Shown here one piece after another: positions 1 through 8,603 of a DNA stretch of 64,000 nt; the stretch's first letter is position 1; every line of letters begins with the position of its first letter. The notes beneath the pieces were generated by a model, which was not told the DNA's origin, searched no databases, and was given only the letters and a program-made list of their open reading frames with translations. Source of the DNA: an uncultured Prevotellaceae bacterium (GTDB taxonomy: Bacteria > Bacteroidota > Bacteroidia > Bacteroidales > Bacteroidaceae). Where the stretch lies: positions 39,384 through 103,383 of the forward strand of contig CACXVS010000005.1 of NCBI GenBank assembly GCA_902771155.1. Direction: 5' to 3'. The position numbers and the translations under genes are program-made.

Positions 1-1538
1 GTGAGGTTGAGCAGACCTAGGAAGAACGTAACAAACATGCCTTTCTTATTGTCATCGCCCGACAATGCGTCGTTGATGCGAGCGACAATCTCAGCAGGCA
101 TCATACTCTGGGCTGCCAGGGTACGGAATAGCCGTGTGGCTTGTGCCATAAACAGCGAGGCGGGTACACCTTTACCCGAGACATCGCCTACACAGAAGTA
201 GAGGTTGTCGCCCTGAAGGAGATAGCCATACAGGTCACCACCCACTTCTTTGGCTGGCTCCATCATGGCATACATATCGAGTCCATCATATTTAGGGAAC
301 TTGGCTGGCACCATCGACATTTGTATGTCATGGGCTATACGGAGTTCACTCTCGATACGTTCTTTCTGACTGGTGGTATCTTTCAGCTCATCGATATAAC
401 CCACCAAGGAGTGTTGCATGAATTCAAACGAGTCGCGCAGTTCCGATATCTCATCGTGATGCTTGAATGTGGGTAGCTGCGTGTCAAAGTTGCCATGCGC
501 CACCTCGCGAGCAGAATTGGAAAGATAGCTCAGCGGTTGAATGGAACGCCGGATGCTACGTCTCATGAAAAAGAAAATGGCAATGCCACCAATGGTCATA
601 AAAAACAAGATGAAGACGGCAAGGATATAGCCATTAAGAAAGACAAGACCTTCGTGTTGAGCCACTACAAGAGTCCAACCTGTATTGGCTATCCGCTTAG
701 AACTAATACCGTAGGAGGTATCTTTTATCATTGTTTCCTCAAAAAGTATGCTGTCTTTCTCCAATATGGTCTCGAGCGATTTTTCATCAAAGGTTTCAGA
801 ACCAGCAATTTTCTTACCCTTTTTGTCGATAAGTTGTATGAAAAAAAACACATCGTCATCATCAGGATCGTCCGGATCATTCTCTACGTCTTCTATTTTC
901 TTGACCTTATCCTCTACAAGATTAATGCTCTTCTCAAGTGCTCCGAGATGAATATCAAGGACATATACACCCACCTTTCGGTCATGACGATCAAAGATGG
1001 GCATCACATAGAAACATGTCATGCCGTCTCCACCATTTTTGTCAGGAATCACATCCGACAAGTAGCCCTTTCCTCTCTCCAAGTTCAGTCCATTGGTGTA
1101 CCACTCCTGATGAAAGTAGTCATTCTGTTCCGAACCTCTTTGCTGCCGCTCGACATGCGTGCTGTCAATCATCCTCACGTATGGTTCGAACCATCGGCCC
1201 TCGCTGGGATAATAGTCAGGAACGAAAGCAACAGCGCATCCCACATAACGTTTATTCAATCGCAGTTCATGTTCCAAGGCGCCATAAACCTTCTCTGGGT
1301 TGTCCAGATTGTCCTCAATTTCCGCCACATTATTTGTCGCACAGAACTCCAGAATCTTCAACATAGATTCCATCTGACCACCCACCTCTTCAATCAAATG
1401 CTGTCCGCGAACTTGGCTCTCTAATTCCGATAGAGTAAAGTTGGAGAATAAGATAGCTCCAATAATCAGCAAATTAAAGCCCGCCATGATCAAGATGACG
1501 TGCCAGGTGAGACGACGTGCTAACTTAATTCTACTCAT
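1..1538 (-). CDS. SpoIIE/RsbU-type PP2C phosphatase with sensor and HAMP domains (partial, 3' end outside window)
   Basis: Reading leftward from ATG at 1536-1538, an open frame of 512 codons runs off the window edge. One membrane segment (residues about 12-34) is followed by a long extracytoplasmic region (about 35-290), a second membrane segment (about 300-322), a HAMP-like linker, and a PP2C/SpoIIE catalytic domain from about 395. The metal-binding motifs GGDLYG and GDVSGKGVPASLFMA are present. In this family such domains dephosphorylate anti-sigma-factor antagonists or similar partners in response to signals. The start lies only 5 bases after the stop of the efflux outer-membrane factor, so it is probably co-transcribed with the RND pump. 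The C-terminus cannot be seen. Partner protein unknown. Confidence 0.9.
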   Translation of the reverse strand, partial: MSRIKLARRLTWHVILIMAGFNLLIIGAILFSNFTLSELESQVRGQHLIEEVGGQMESMLKILEFCATNNVAEIEDNLDNPEKVYGALEHELRLNKRYVGCAVAFVPDYYPSEGRWFEPYVRMIDSTHVERQQRGSEQNDYFHQEWYTNGLNLERGKGYLSDVIPDKNGGDGMTCFYVMPIFDRHDRKVGVYVLDIHLGALEKSINLVEDKVKKIEDVENDPDDPDDDDVFFFIQLIDKKGKKIAGSETFDEKSLETILEKDSILFEETMIKDTSYGISSKRIANTGWTLVVAQHEGLVFLNGYILAVFILFFMTIGGIAIFFFMRRSIRRSIQPLSYLSNSAREVAHGNFDTQLPTFKHHDEISELRDSFEFMQHSLVGYIDELKDTTSQKERIESELRIAHDIQMSMVPAKFPKYDGLDMYAMMEPAKEVGGDLYGYLLQGDNLYFCVGDVSGKGVPASLFMAQATRLFRTLAAQSMMPAEIVARINDALSGDDNKKGMFVTFFLGLLNL

Positions 1539-1543
1539 TCTAT

Positions 1544-2965
1544 CTATTTGGTGCCACCGCCAAGGGCAATATAGAGTGATATAATGGCCTGAGCACCATT
1601 GTACATATTATAGGCTTCACTAAGTTGGGCAGAAAGTAGCGACTCCTGAGCAGTAAGCACCTCGAGGTAACTGGCCTTGCCGTTGTCCATCAGTTCATGG
1701 GTACCATAGTAAGCCTCGTGGAGCACTTGTACCTGACGATGATAGTACGAATGCTTGTCACGAGCAGCCTGACAGTCGGCCATAGCCTCGTTGACCTGAT
1801 TGCCGGCATCGATGACAGTCTGCACATATTTTTTCTTCAGATCTTCCTCGGTCAGTTGGGCAATCTTCTTGTTGGCTGTCAGACGACCACGGGCGAAGAT
1901 AGGCTGTGTGAGCGAGCCAACTAAACTGAGAAGCAGTTTGCCTGGATCGATGACAATACCACCGGCAGAATTAGTCCAGCCAGCCATACCATCGAGTGTA
2001 ATGTTGGGGAAGAAAGCGGCACGGGCAGCCTGGGTGTTATAGAAAGCCTCCTCCATCGCGTGATTGGCCATGCGGATGTCGGGACGCAGTTCGAGCATCG
2101 AGGCGGGGATGCCAACTTTCAAATACTGTGTATCAAACATTCGTTCGTCGACTTCACCTTGTGCATCAGGATGATACAAGGGTTCAATGCCCCATTTCCG
2201 ACGCTCAATATGCTGTGGCGCAACTGCCAGCAATCGACAGATAGCATTCTCAACAGAACGGATGTTTCGACGGGTGTCGACGATTTGTGTCTTGACGTTG
2301 AGATAGGAGGACTCCATCTGGTTGACGGCTGTGCTATAAGCCTTACCGTTCTCCCAGAGCGACTTCTGCGTCTCAAGAGAGGCATTCCAAAGACTATCGG
2401 TCTGGATGAGAATTTCCAACTGACGGTCGAGCACCTGAAGCAGATAATACTGCTGGGCAGTGGTGGAAATGAGGTTGGCGCGAATGGCCTCTTCCCCCAT
2501 CTGAGCCTGAAGGAGCACAGCATTGGCTGCGCGCTTCTTGTTGGTAATCGATCCGAAGAGATCAATATCCATTGACAGTTGCAGAGGCAGGTTATAGGTC
2601 TTCGACCAAGGGTTGTCATCAAACTTGGCAAGGGTGCCCTGTGGAGTGAAATAGAGTGACGGCAGATAGGCCAGACGAGCGGTCTTTAAAGAGGCCTCGC
2701 TCTTCTCCACGGCGATGCGGGCAGAGTTCAGGTCTGTGTTGTTGGCCAACACCTGTTCGATGAGTTGCTGAAGCAGGGGATCGGCGAAGAACTCGCGCCA
2801 CGACAACTGAGCAATGGAAGCACCATCAGTGGCTGCAGTAATGTCCTCCGATGTTCCGAAGGCGTTGGCTGGAGCCTCAGTCTTTTGCTCATACTTATTG
2901 TATAGGCCGCAACCCGTGAGCATGAGACTCACGGCAGCGACTGTAATGATTTTCTTATATGTCAT
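1544..2965 (-). CDS. RND efflux outer-membrane factor, TolC/OprM (NodT) family lipoprotein
   Basis: 473 residues with a lipoprotein signal peptide (lipobox LTGC, Cys19) and two outer-membrane-efflux-protein repeats rich in predicted long helices, the layout of OprM-type channels. It should form the trimeric outer-membrane exit duct for the pump encoded just upstream. It is the third gene of the operon: the pump gene ends 20 bases before this start, and the phosphatase gene begins 5 bases after this stop. Length is usual for the family (450-490). The substrate cannot be read from sequence. Confidence 0.93.
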   Translation of the reverse strand: MTYKKIITVAAVSLMLTGCGLYNKYEQKTEAPANAFGTSEDITAATDGASIAQLSWREFFADPLLQQLIEQVLANNTDLNSARIAVEKSEASLKTARLAYLPSLYFTPQGTLAKFDDNPWSKTYNLPLQLSMDIDLFGSITNKKRAANAVLLQAQMGEEAIRANLISTTAQQYYLLQVLDRQLEILIQTDSLWNASLETQKSLWENGKAYSTAVNQMESSYLNVKTQIVDTRRNIRSVENAICRLLAVAPQHIERRKWGIEPLYHPDAQGEVDERMFDTQYLKVGIPASMLELRPDIRMANHAMEEAFYNTQAARAAFFPNITLDGMAGWTNSAGGIVIDPGKLLLSLVGSLTQPIFARGRLTANKKIAQLTEEDLKKKYVQTVIDAGNQVNEAMADCQAARDKHSYYHRQVQVLHEAYYGTHELMDNGKASYLEVLTAQESLLSAQLSEAYNMYNGAQAIISLYIALGGGTK

Positions 2966-2985
2966 ATTTTCTTAACTCTTAACAC

Positions 2986-5900
2986 TTAATTCTTAACTTC
3001 TACCTCTTTTCCCCCTTGGAACCGCTCGTGCAGTCTCTGGAACACAATGAAGAAAGCTGGCACGACAAAGAGCAAAGCTATGGTGCCGATGCTCATACCA
3101 CCAATAACACCGAGGGCAAGGGCACGGTTACCATTGGCACCGGCTCCGCCCTCAATCACGAGGGGAATCATACCGATAATCATCGTGGCGACTGTCATCA
3201 GGATGGGGCGCAAACGTTCCTTACATGCAGCAAAGGCAGCATCGACGATGCTCATGCCCTGTGCACGGCGCTCCGATGCGAACTCGGTAATCAAGATAGC
3301 CGTCTTTGAGAGCAGACCAATCAGCATGATGACACCCGTCTGCAAGTAAATGTTGTTATCCATACCAGGCAGTCCCTGCGTATAGCCAAGGTAAGCAAAC
3401 ACAAAGGCACCCATCAGTCCGAACGGCACACTGAACAGCACGGCCCACGGGGTGAACCATGAGTTGTAAAGTGAAGCCAGGATGAGGTAAATCAGAATGG
3501 CGCAGATGATGTAGATGACAGCAGTAGCATTAGAGCCGGAAGCCTCCTCCAACTCACGCGACATACCGCTATACTCGAATGTGGCGGTAGAAGGCATCTC
3601 TTCCTTGAACACCTCAGCAATGACCTTGTGAGCATCACCCTCGGTATAGCCACTACCAGGTTTCACGATACAAGTGATGCTCTGGAACAAGTTGAAGTGC
3701 TCGATATTGGCTGGACCGACTATTTCCTTCAGACTGACGAATTCAGCGATAGGTGCCATCTTTCCATCTCTCACCTGCACAAAGATATTATGCAGTGACT
3801 GCGGATCGAGGCGGTATTCGGGTGAGGCAGCTGCCATGATGCGGTAAACCTTACCAAACTGGTTAAAGTTTCCGATATATGCTCCACCGCAGAAAGAGCC
3901 AAGCGTATTGAGCACGTCAGCTGGTGAAACACCGGCACGATCGCATTGGGCTGCATCGACATCAACCTGATACTTCGGGAAGCGCTCTGAGTAAGTTGAC
4001 ATAGCAGAGGCAATCTCTGGACGCTCAGACAGTTTGGCCAGGAAATGCTCGGTATGCTTGGCAAACTCCGACAGGTTGCCATCGGTGGGATCCTCAACCA
4101 TCAGCATCACGTCATTACTGGTACCATAGCCAGGAATCTGTGGCATCTCGAAAGGAATCACCACCAAGTTTTTGATGTCTTGGCAGTCAAAGTAGAAACG
4201 GTACATGACAAGGGTTAGCAGATGGTTCATGCCCGGACGTTCGTCCCAGTTCTTCAGACGCACAACCATCGTTCCGTAATTAGAACCGGCACCCGATATC
4301 ATACCATAGCCACATACAACAGCGAAGCTCTCCAATTCGGGAATCTTCTTCACCTTAGCCTCCACCTTCTTCACCATCTCACGGGTTTGCTTCAGCGTGG
4401 AACCTTCCGGTGCTTGTAACTCGACGAGGAACACGCCCTGGTCTTCCTGTGGCACGAGACCCGATGGCAGACTCTTCATGAAGAACACTAGCAGCACGGC
4501 AGCCAGTGCCAACAAGCTCCATGCCAGAATGGGGCGTTTGATGAATTTCTGTACACTCTTGCTATATTTGTTGTAGATGGCGTTGTAACTCACCGTGTAT
4601 GCTTTCTTCGTGTAGTATGTCAATCCCTTGCCTTCAGACTTGCCTTCAGTCACACGCATCATGATGGCACAGAGGGCAGGACAGAGCGTCAAGGCCGATA
4701 TACACGACAGACCGACGGAGGAAGCAATGGTCACACCAAACTGGGTAAAGAATGTACCGGAGGTGCCTGGCATAAACGTAACAGGGATAAACACAGCCAT
4801 GAATACCAAGGTACACGATACGACTGCTACCGATACTTCACTCATGGCCTGGCGTGTAGCTTCACGGGCGTCACTGATACCATTTTCCATCTTCGCCATG
4901 ACAGCTTCGACCACCACAATGGCATCGTCCACCACCGTACCTATTGCCAACACGAGGGCGAATAGCGTCAGAATGTTGAGCGAGAAGCCTGCCAACGAGA
5001 CGATGGCAAAAGTGCCCAGTAGCGACACGATAATCGATATAGAGGGAATGATGGTAGCCTTGAAGTTCTGCAAGAAGAAGAACACGACGAGCACCACGAG
5101 AGTAATGGCGATGACGAGCGTCTCGACAACGTTGTGGATGGCGGCAAACAAGAAGTCGTCACTGGTCATCATAGTCACAAACTCCAGACCGGCAGGCATC
5201 GTTGATTTCAATTCCTCAAACGTCTTGTTGATACGGGCATTTACCTCAGTGGCGTTGGCGCCTGGAGCAGCAAATACCATAAAGAGGGCGCCAGGGCGGT
5301 CCATGATATTCGAGGTGAAGTTGTAACTCATGGCACCAATCTTCACCTCAGCCACATCGCTCAGGTGCAAAATTCCACCGCCGCTGGTGCGCAATACAAT
5401 ATCATTGAACTCCTCGACACTCTTCAGTGTGCCCTTGTACTGCATGGAGTACTGATAGGAGTTACCCGACTGTTCACCCAGCGATCCCACAGCTGCCACA
5501 AAGCTCTGTCCACCGATAGCTGCAAAGATTTCATTGGGGGTCAGACCGTACTGGGCCATCACGTCAGGCTTTAACCATATGCGTAGGGCATAGGTGTTAC
5601 CCATGCTTTGCACATTACCCACACCTGTAATACGCATCAGACGCGGCTTGACGTTGATATCGACATAGTTCGATACGAAGTCCTCGTCATATTTGCCGTC
5701 GGAACTCCTCACAGCAAAAATCTGCAGGATGTTATTCTGACGTTTCTCTACCGTCACACCGATCTTATTCACGTCGGCTGGCAGCAAGGCCTGAGCACGG
5801 GTTACGCGGTTCTGTACGTTCACTGTCGCCATGTCGGGGTCGGTACCCTGCTTGAAATAGACAGAGATCTCCACATCACCGTTAGAGGATGCCTTAGAGG

Positions 5901-6138
5901 TTATATAAGTCATGTCAGGCACACCATTGATGGCCTCTTCCAAAGGCTGGATAACCGACTTCATCACCGTGTTCTCGTCAGCACCAGAATAACTGGTAGA
6001 GACCGACACCGTTGGCGGTGCAATATCCGGATACTGCTCAACTGGTAGTGAATTCATTGAGAGGTAGCCCACCAGCGCAATCACAATCGAGATGGCGCAA
6101 GCCATCACATATTTATTAATAAAAATATTGTTCTTCAT
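2986..6138 (-). CDS. RND multidrug efflux pump, inner-membrane subunit (HAE1/AcrB family)
   Basis: 1050 residues, the normal AcrB/MexB length. An N-terminal membrane helix is followed by a periplasmic porter region opening with the family pattern SMNSLPVEQYPDIAPP. A helix bundle around residues 335-500 carries the proton-relay stretch GTVVDDAIVVVEAV, then come a second porter region and the C-terminal helices. It couples proton entry to export of drugs or other amphiphiles from the periplasm and inner leaflet. It lies 28 bases after the adaptor gene and 20 bases before the outer-membrane factor, so the full tripartite pump is in one operon. Confidence 0.96.
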   Translation of the reverse strand: MKNNIFINKYVMACAISIVIALVGYLSMNSLPVEQYPDIAPPTVSVSTSYSGADENTVMKSVIQPLEEAINGVPDMTYITSKASSNGDVEISVYFKQGTDPDMATVNVQNRVTRAQALLPADVNKIGVTVEKRQNNILQIFAVRSSDGKYDEDFVSNYVDINVKPRLMRITGVGNVQSMGNTYALRIWLKPDVMAQYGLTPNEIFAAIGGQSFVAAVGSLGEQSGNSYQYSMQYKGTLKSVEEFNDIVLRTSGGGILHLSDVAEVKIGAMSYNFTSNIMDRPGALFMVFAAPGANATEVNARINKTFEELKSTMPAGLEFVTMMTSDDFLFAAIHNVVETLVIAITLVVLVVFFFLQNFKATIIPSISIIVSLLGTFAIVSLAGFSLNILTLFALVLAIGTVVDDAIVVVEAVMAKMENGISDAREATRQAMSEVSVAVVSCTLVFMAVFIPVTFMPGTSGTFFTQFGVTIASSVGLSCISALTLCPALCAIMMRVTEGKSEGKGLTYYTKKAYTVSYNAIYNKYSKSVQKFIKRPILAWSLLALAAVLLVFFMKSLPSGLVPQEDQGVFLVELQAPEGSTLKQTREMVKKVEAKVKKIPELESFAVVCGYGMISGAGSNYGTMVVRLKNWDERPGMNHLLTLVMYRFYFDCQDIKNLVVIPFEMPQIPGYGTSNDVMLMVEDPTDGNLSEFAKHTEHFLAKLSERPEIASAMSTYSERFPKYQVDVDAAQCDRAGVSPADVLNTLGSFCGGAYIGNFNQFGKVYRIMAAASPEYRLDPQSLHNIFVQVRDGKMAPIAEFVSLKEIVGPANIEHFNLFQSITCIVKPGSGYTEGDAHKVIAEVFKEEMPSTATFEYSGMSRELEEASGSNATAVIYIICAILIYLILASLYNSWFTPWAVLFSVPFGLMGAFVFAYLGYTQGLPGMDNNIYLQTGVIMLIGLLSKTAILITEFASERRAQGMSIVDAAFAACKERLRPILMTVATMIIGMIPLVIEGGAGANGNRALALGVIGGMSIGTIALLFVVPAFFIVFQRLHERFQGGKEVEVKN

Positions 6139-6166
6139 AATGCGGAAGCAAAATTATCACTCTTCA

Positions 6167-7297
6167 TTATTCACTCTTCTCTTCCTTTGGGAACAACACC
6201 TTTTGTCCTTCCGTCACGTTATTGGCACCAGTAGTCACAATCTGGTCACCCACATTCAGACCACTGGTCACGATGAAGTCCTTACCGTTGCTGGTATCTT
6301 CTGTTGTCACGTCGATAGCAGTAGCCGTACTGTCGGCCTTCACCTTATAGACAATCGTCTTGTCCTGCATACGAACCACAGCATTCTGAGGAATGACAAT
6401 CACATCCTTCTCAGCAAAAGGCATGACGATGGTGCCCTGAATGCCAGAGTACAGATGACCGTCGGGGTTGGGGAACGACACCTTACTTGTCAGCGAACCT
6501 GTTGATGAATTGACGACACCTGTCAGACTGACGACGCGGCCCTTATGCGGGTACTCCGTACCATTCTTCATCACAAATGTTGCCTCGGGCAGATTGGCGA
6601 TATACTTATTTATGTCGTCTGCCTTCATGCCATACTGCACCATGGCCTCGATGATAGCCTCTGTTACGGAGAACTCTGCAAACATCGTCGTGTTGCCACT
6701 CAGCATGGTCAGTTCTGTCATCGGAGAAACCTGGTCGCCAGTGCGTACAGGAATCTCGCCAATAACGCCCGATACAGGAGCCGTGATGGTGCAGAAGCCG
6801 AGGTTTACCTTCGCACGATTCACTGCTGCACGAGCCTGAGCCACTGAGGCCTGAGCCTGCTTATATGAATTCTCCGAGTTGTTCAGCATGTAACTGCTCA
6901 CGATCTTCTTTTCAAACAAGTTCTTATTCGACTCGTATTCCAGTTTGGCTGAGTTTTCCTGAGCCAGTGCTGCCTGCAGATTGGCCTGTGCAGCCTCCAG
7001 TTCCAACTGGGCGTTGCGGGAGTCAATGATAAAGAGCGTTGTTCCTTTCTTCACCTGTTGACCCTCACTGACGGCTATTTTCATTAATTGTCCGCTTACC
7101 TGTGGGGTAATGGTTACATCGTTCTGGCCTTTCATCTTGGCACTGAACTTGTAAGGAATGTCAATGTCTGATTTCTTAATTGTCATCGTCTCATACGATG
7201 TAAGTTCTTGTTTGGGCATATCAACACCACAGGAAATCAGTCCACCGACTACTGAGCTGAGCACAATAACCCAAACCGTTACATTCATTCTTTTCAT
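6167..7297 (-). CDS. RND efflux periplasmic adaptor (membrane fusion protein)
   Basis: 376 residues with a lipoprotein signal (LISC lipobox near residue 23). The domain order is a beta-barrel/lipoyl half (VTITPQVSGQLMKIAVSEGQ), an alpha-helical hairpin of about residues 95-175 rich in Ala, Gln and Glu, the second lipoyl half (TITAPVSGVIGEIPVRTGDQV) and a C-terminal membrane-proximal domain. It bridges the inner-membrane pump and outer-membrane channel. It is the first gene of the efflux operon, with its own promoter box at 7338-7345. No regulator gene lies next to it. Confidence 0.95.
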   Translation of the reverse strand: MKRMNVTVWVIVLSSVVGGLISCGVDMPKQELTSYETMTIKKSDIDIPYKFSAKMKGQNDVTITPQVSGQLMKIAVSEGQQVKKGTTLFIIDSRNAQLELEAAQANLQAALAQENSAKLEYESNKNLFEKKIVSSYMLNNSENSYKQAQASVAQARAAVNRAKVNLGFCTITAPVSGVIGEIPVRTGDQVSPMTELTMLSGNTTMFAEFSVTEAIIEAMVQYGMKADDINKYIANLPEATFVMKNGTEYPHKGRVVSLTGVVNSSTGSLTSKVSFPNPDGHLYSGIQGTIVMPFAEKDVIVIPQNAVVRMQDKTIVYKVKADSTATAIDVTTEDTSNGKDFIVTSGLNVGDQIVTTGANNVTEGQKVLFPKEEKSE

Positions 7298-7337
7298 GTT
7301 AGGTAATATTTTAGTTAATAAATTCCAAATACGGCTA

Positions 7338-7370
7338 CAAAGATAAATAATTTCTTTGAATTAATACAAA
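7338..7370 (-). promoter_or_regulatory. Promoter of the RND efflux operon
   Basis: On the minus strand the -7 box TATCTTTG (7338-7345) is preceded by TTTG (7367-7370) with 21 bases between, a good fit to the Bacteroidota housekeeping consensus. The adaptor ATG is at 7297, giving a leader of about 35 bases. Confidence 0.75.
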
Positions 7371-7385
7371 AAAAATGATATTTTT

Positions 7386-8597
7386 TTATCTGACCGTTGG
7401 ATTAAGGTTACGACGCAGGAAAAAAGACTTCGTGGCGAAGAAATAACAGGCCACACCGGCAGCGTTCACCACGACCACTGTCCAAAAGGCTGCGCCATAG
7501 CCAATCAGTTCTGCAACGACACCACCCACAAGGATGCCAAGCCCCATACCGATGTCCCACGAAATGAGGATCGTGGAGTTGGCCGTACCACGCTGGTTGT
7601 TGCGGGCCACATTGATAGTCATATTCTGGAAGGCGGGCCACAAGTGACCATTACCAAGACCAATCAGCAATGCCGAACCATAATAACCTACCATGATAGC
7701 CGTATGGTTATCCGGGAAGAATGATGGCATAAAGATAAACAAGGTATAGCCCACAAGTGATATCACCATACCCTCGCCTGCATTATGAGTCACCCTACCC
7801 TTACGCAGGGCTTTGCTGCCCTGTAGTCGCGAGAGCATCAGTCCTATGGAACAAAGCATGAAATAAGTGCCCGTACCTCCCATCACCCCCATCTCTTCCT
7901 TGCCATAGATAGCGAGATAGTTGCTGAGTACGCCAAAACTGAACCCGAAGGCTATCATATTGACCCCTATCAGCCAGCCACTCACCAGGAAGAAACGGTC
8001 CCACGAGAGTTTCGACTTGTTACGAACCGTCTCCTTTTCCGAGAACGTCACTGTAGCATCAGTCATCCACCCGCCACAAGCCACAATGAGCGCCAACCAG
8101 AACAGAAATTCAAAACTGTTGGTCAGCTGATAGATAAAGATGCCGATGGTGGGTGCCAGTGCCATGGCCAGATTATTGCTAAGCCCGTAATAGCCGATGC
8201 CCTCCGTTCGTCGGCTTGAAGGTAGTACGTCGATAGCCGCGGTCGCGTTGGCCGTTGTCAGCACACCAAAAGGGGCGCCATGCAGTGTCCTGACAATCAT
8301 GAACAACAGTAATGTCGAAGCAGCCAGATAGCCTGCAAAAAAGATGGAAAAAGCAGCGAAGGCACACATGAGCACCGTCTTACGAGGGAAGGAATCAACC
8401 ATATACCCCCCAAACGGACGAATCAGCAGGGCCGTGATGGTATAACCGGAGAGAACCAGTCCTATCACGTCTTTCGTTGCATGAAAGTGCTCACTCAGGT
8501 AGAGTGGCAACAATGGTGTGAGGATATAGAAGGCGAAGAACAGTGAGAAGTTCGCTGTCATCACCTTACAATAGTTTCTATTCCAAAGCCTTTCCAT
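7386..8597 (-). CDS. MFS transporter
   Basis: 403 residues with about 12 hydrophobic segments and the MFS motif between helices 2 and 3 (GGYMVDSFPRKT), typical of drug or metabolite exporters of the AraJ/YfcJ-like sort. The start lies 6 bases after the stop of the GH3 glycosidase gene, so the two are probably one transcript. The downstream efflux operon has its own promoter. Coupling to a glycosidase hints at sugar or glycoside traffic, but the substrate is unknown. Confidence 0.88.
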   Translation of the reverse strand: MERLWNRNYCKVMTANFSLFFAFYILTPLLPLYLSEHFHATKDVIGLVLSGYTITALLIRPFGGYMVDSFPRKTVLMCAFAAFSIFFAGYLAASTLLLFMIVRTLHGAPFGVLTTANATAAIDVLPSSRRTEGIGYYGLSNNLAMALAPTIGIFIYQLTNSFEFLFWLALIVACGGWMTDATVTFSEKETVRNKSKLSWDRFFLVSGWLIGVNMIAFGFSFGVLSNYLAIYGKEEMGVMGGTGTYFMLCSIGLMLSRLQGSKALRKGRVTHNAGEGMVISLVGYTLFIFMPSFFPDNHTAIMVGYYGSALLIGLGNGHLWPAFQNMTINVARNNQRGTANSTILISWDIGMGLGILVGGVVAELIGYGAAFWTVVVVNAAGVACYFFATKSFFLRRNLNPTVR

Positions 8598-8603
8598 CGT
8601 CTG

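Noticed and set aside
141..1424. Open frames on the plus strand in the first 1.4 kb
   Set aside because: They lie antisense to a continuous minus-strand frame with clear SpoIIE phosphatase motifs and show no family pattern of their own.
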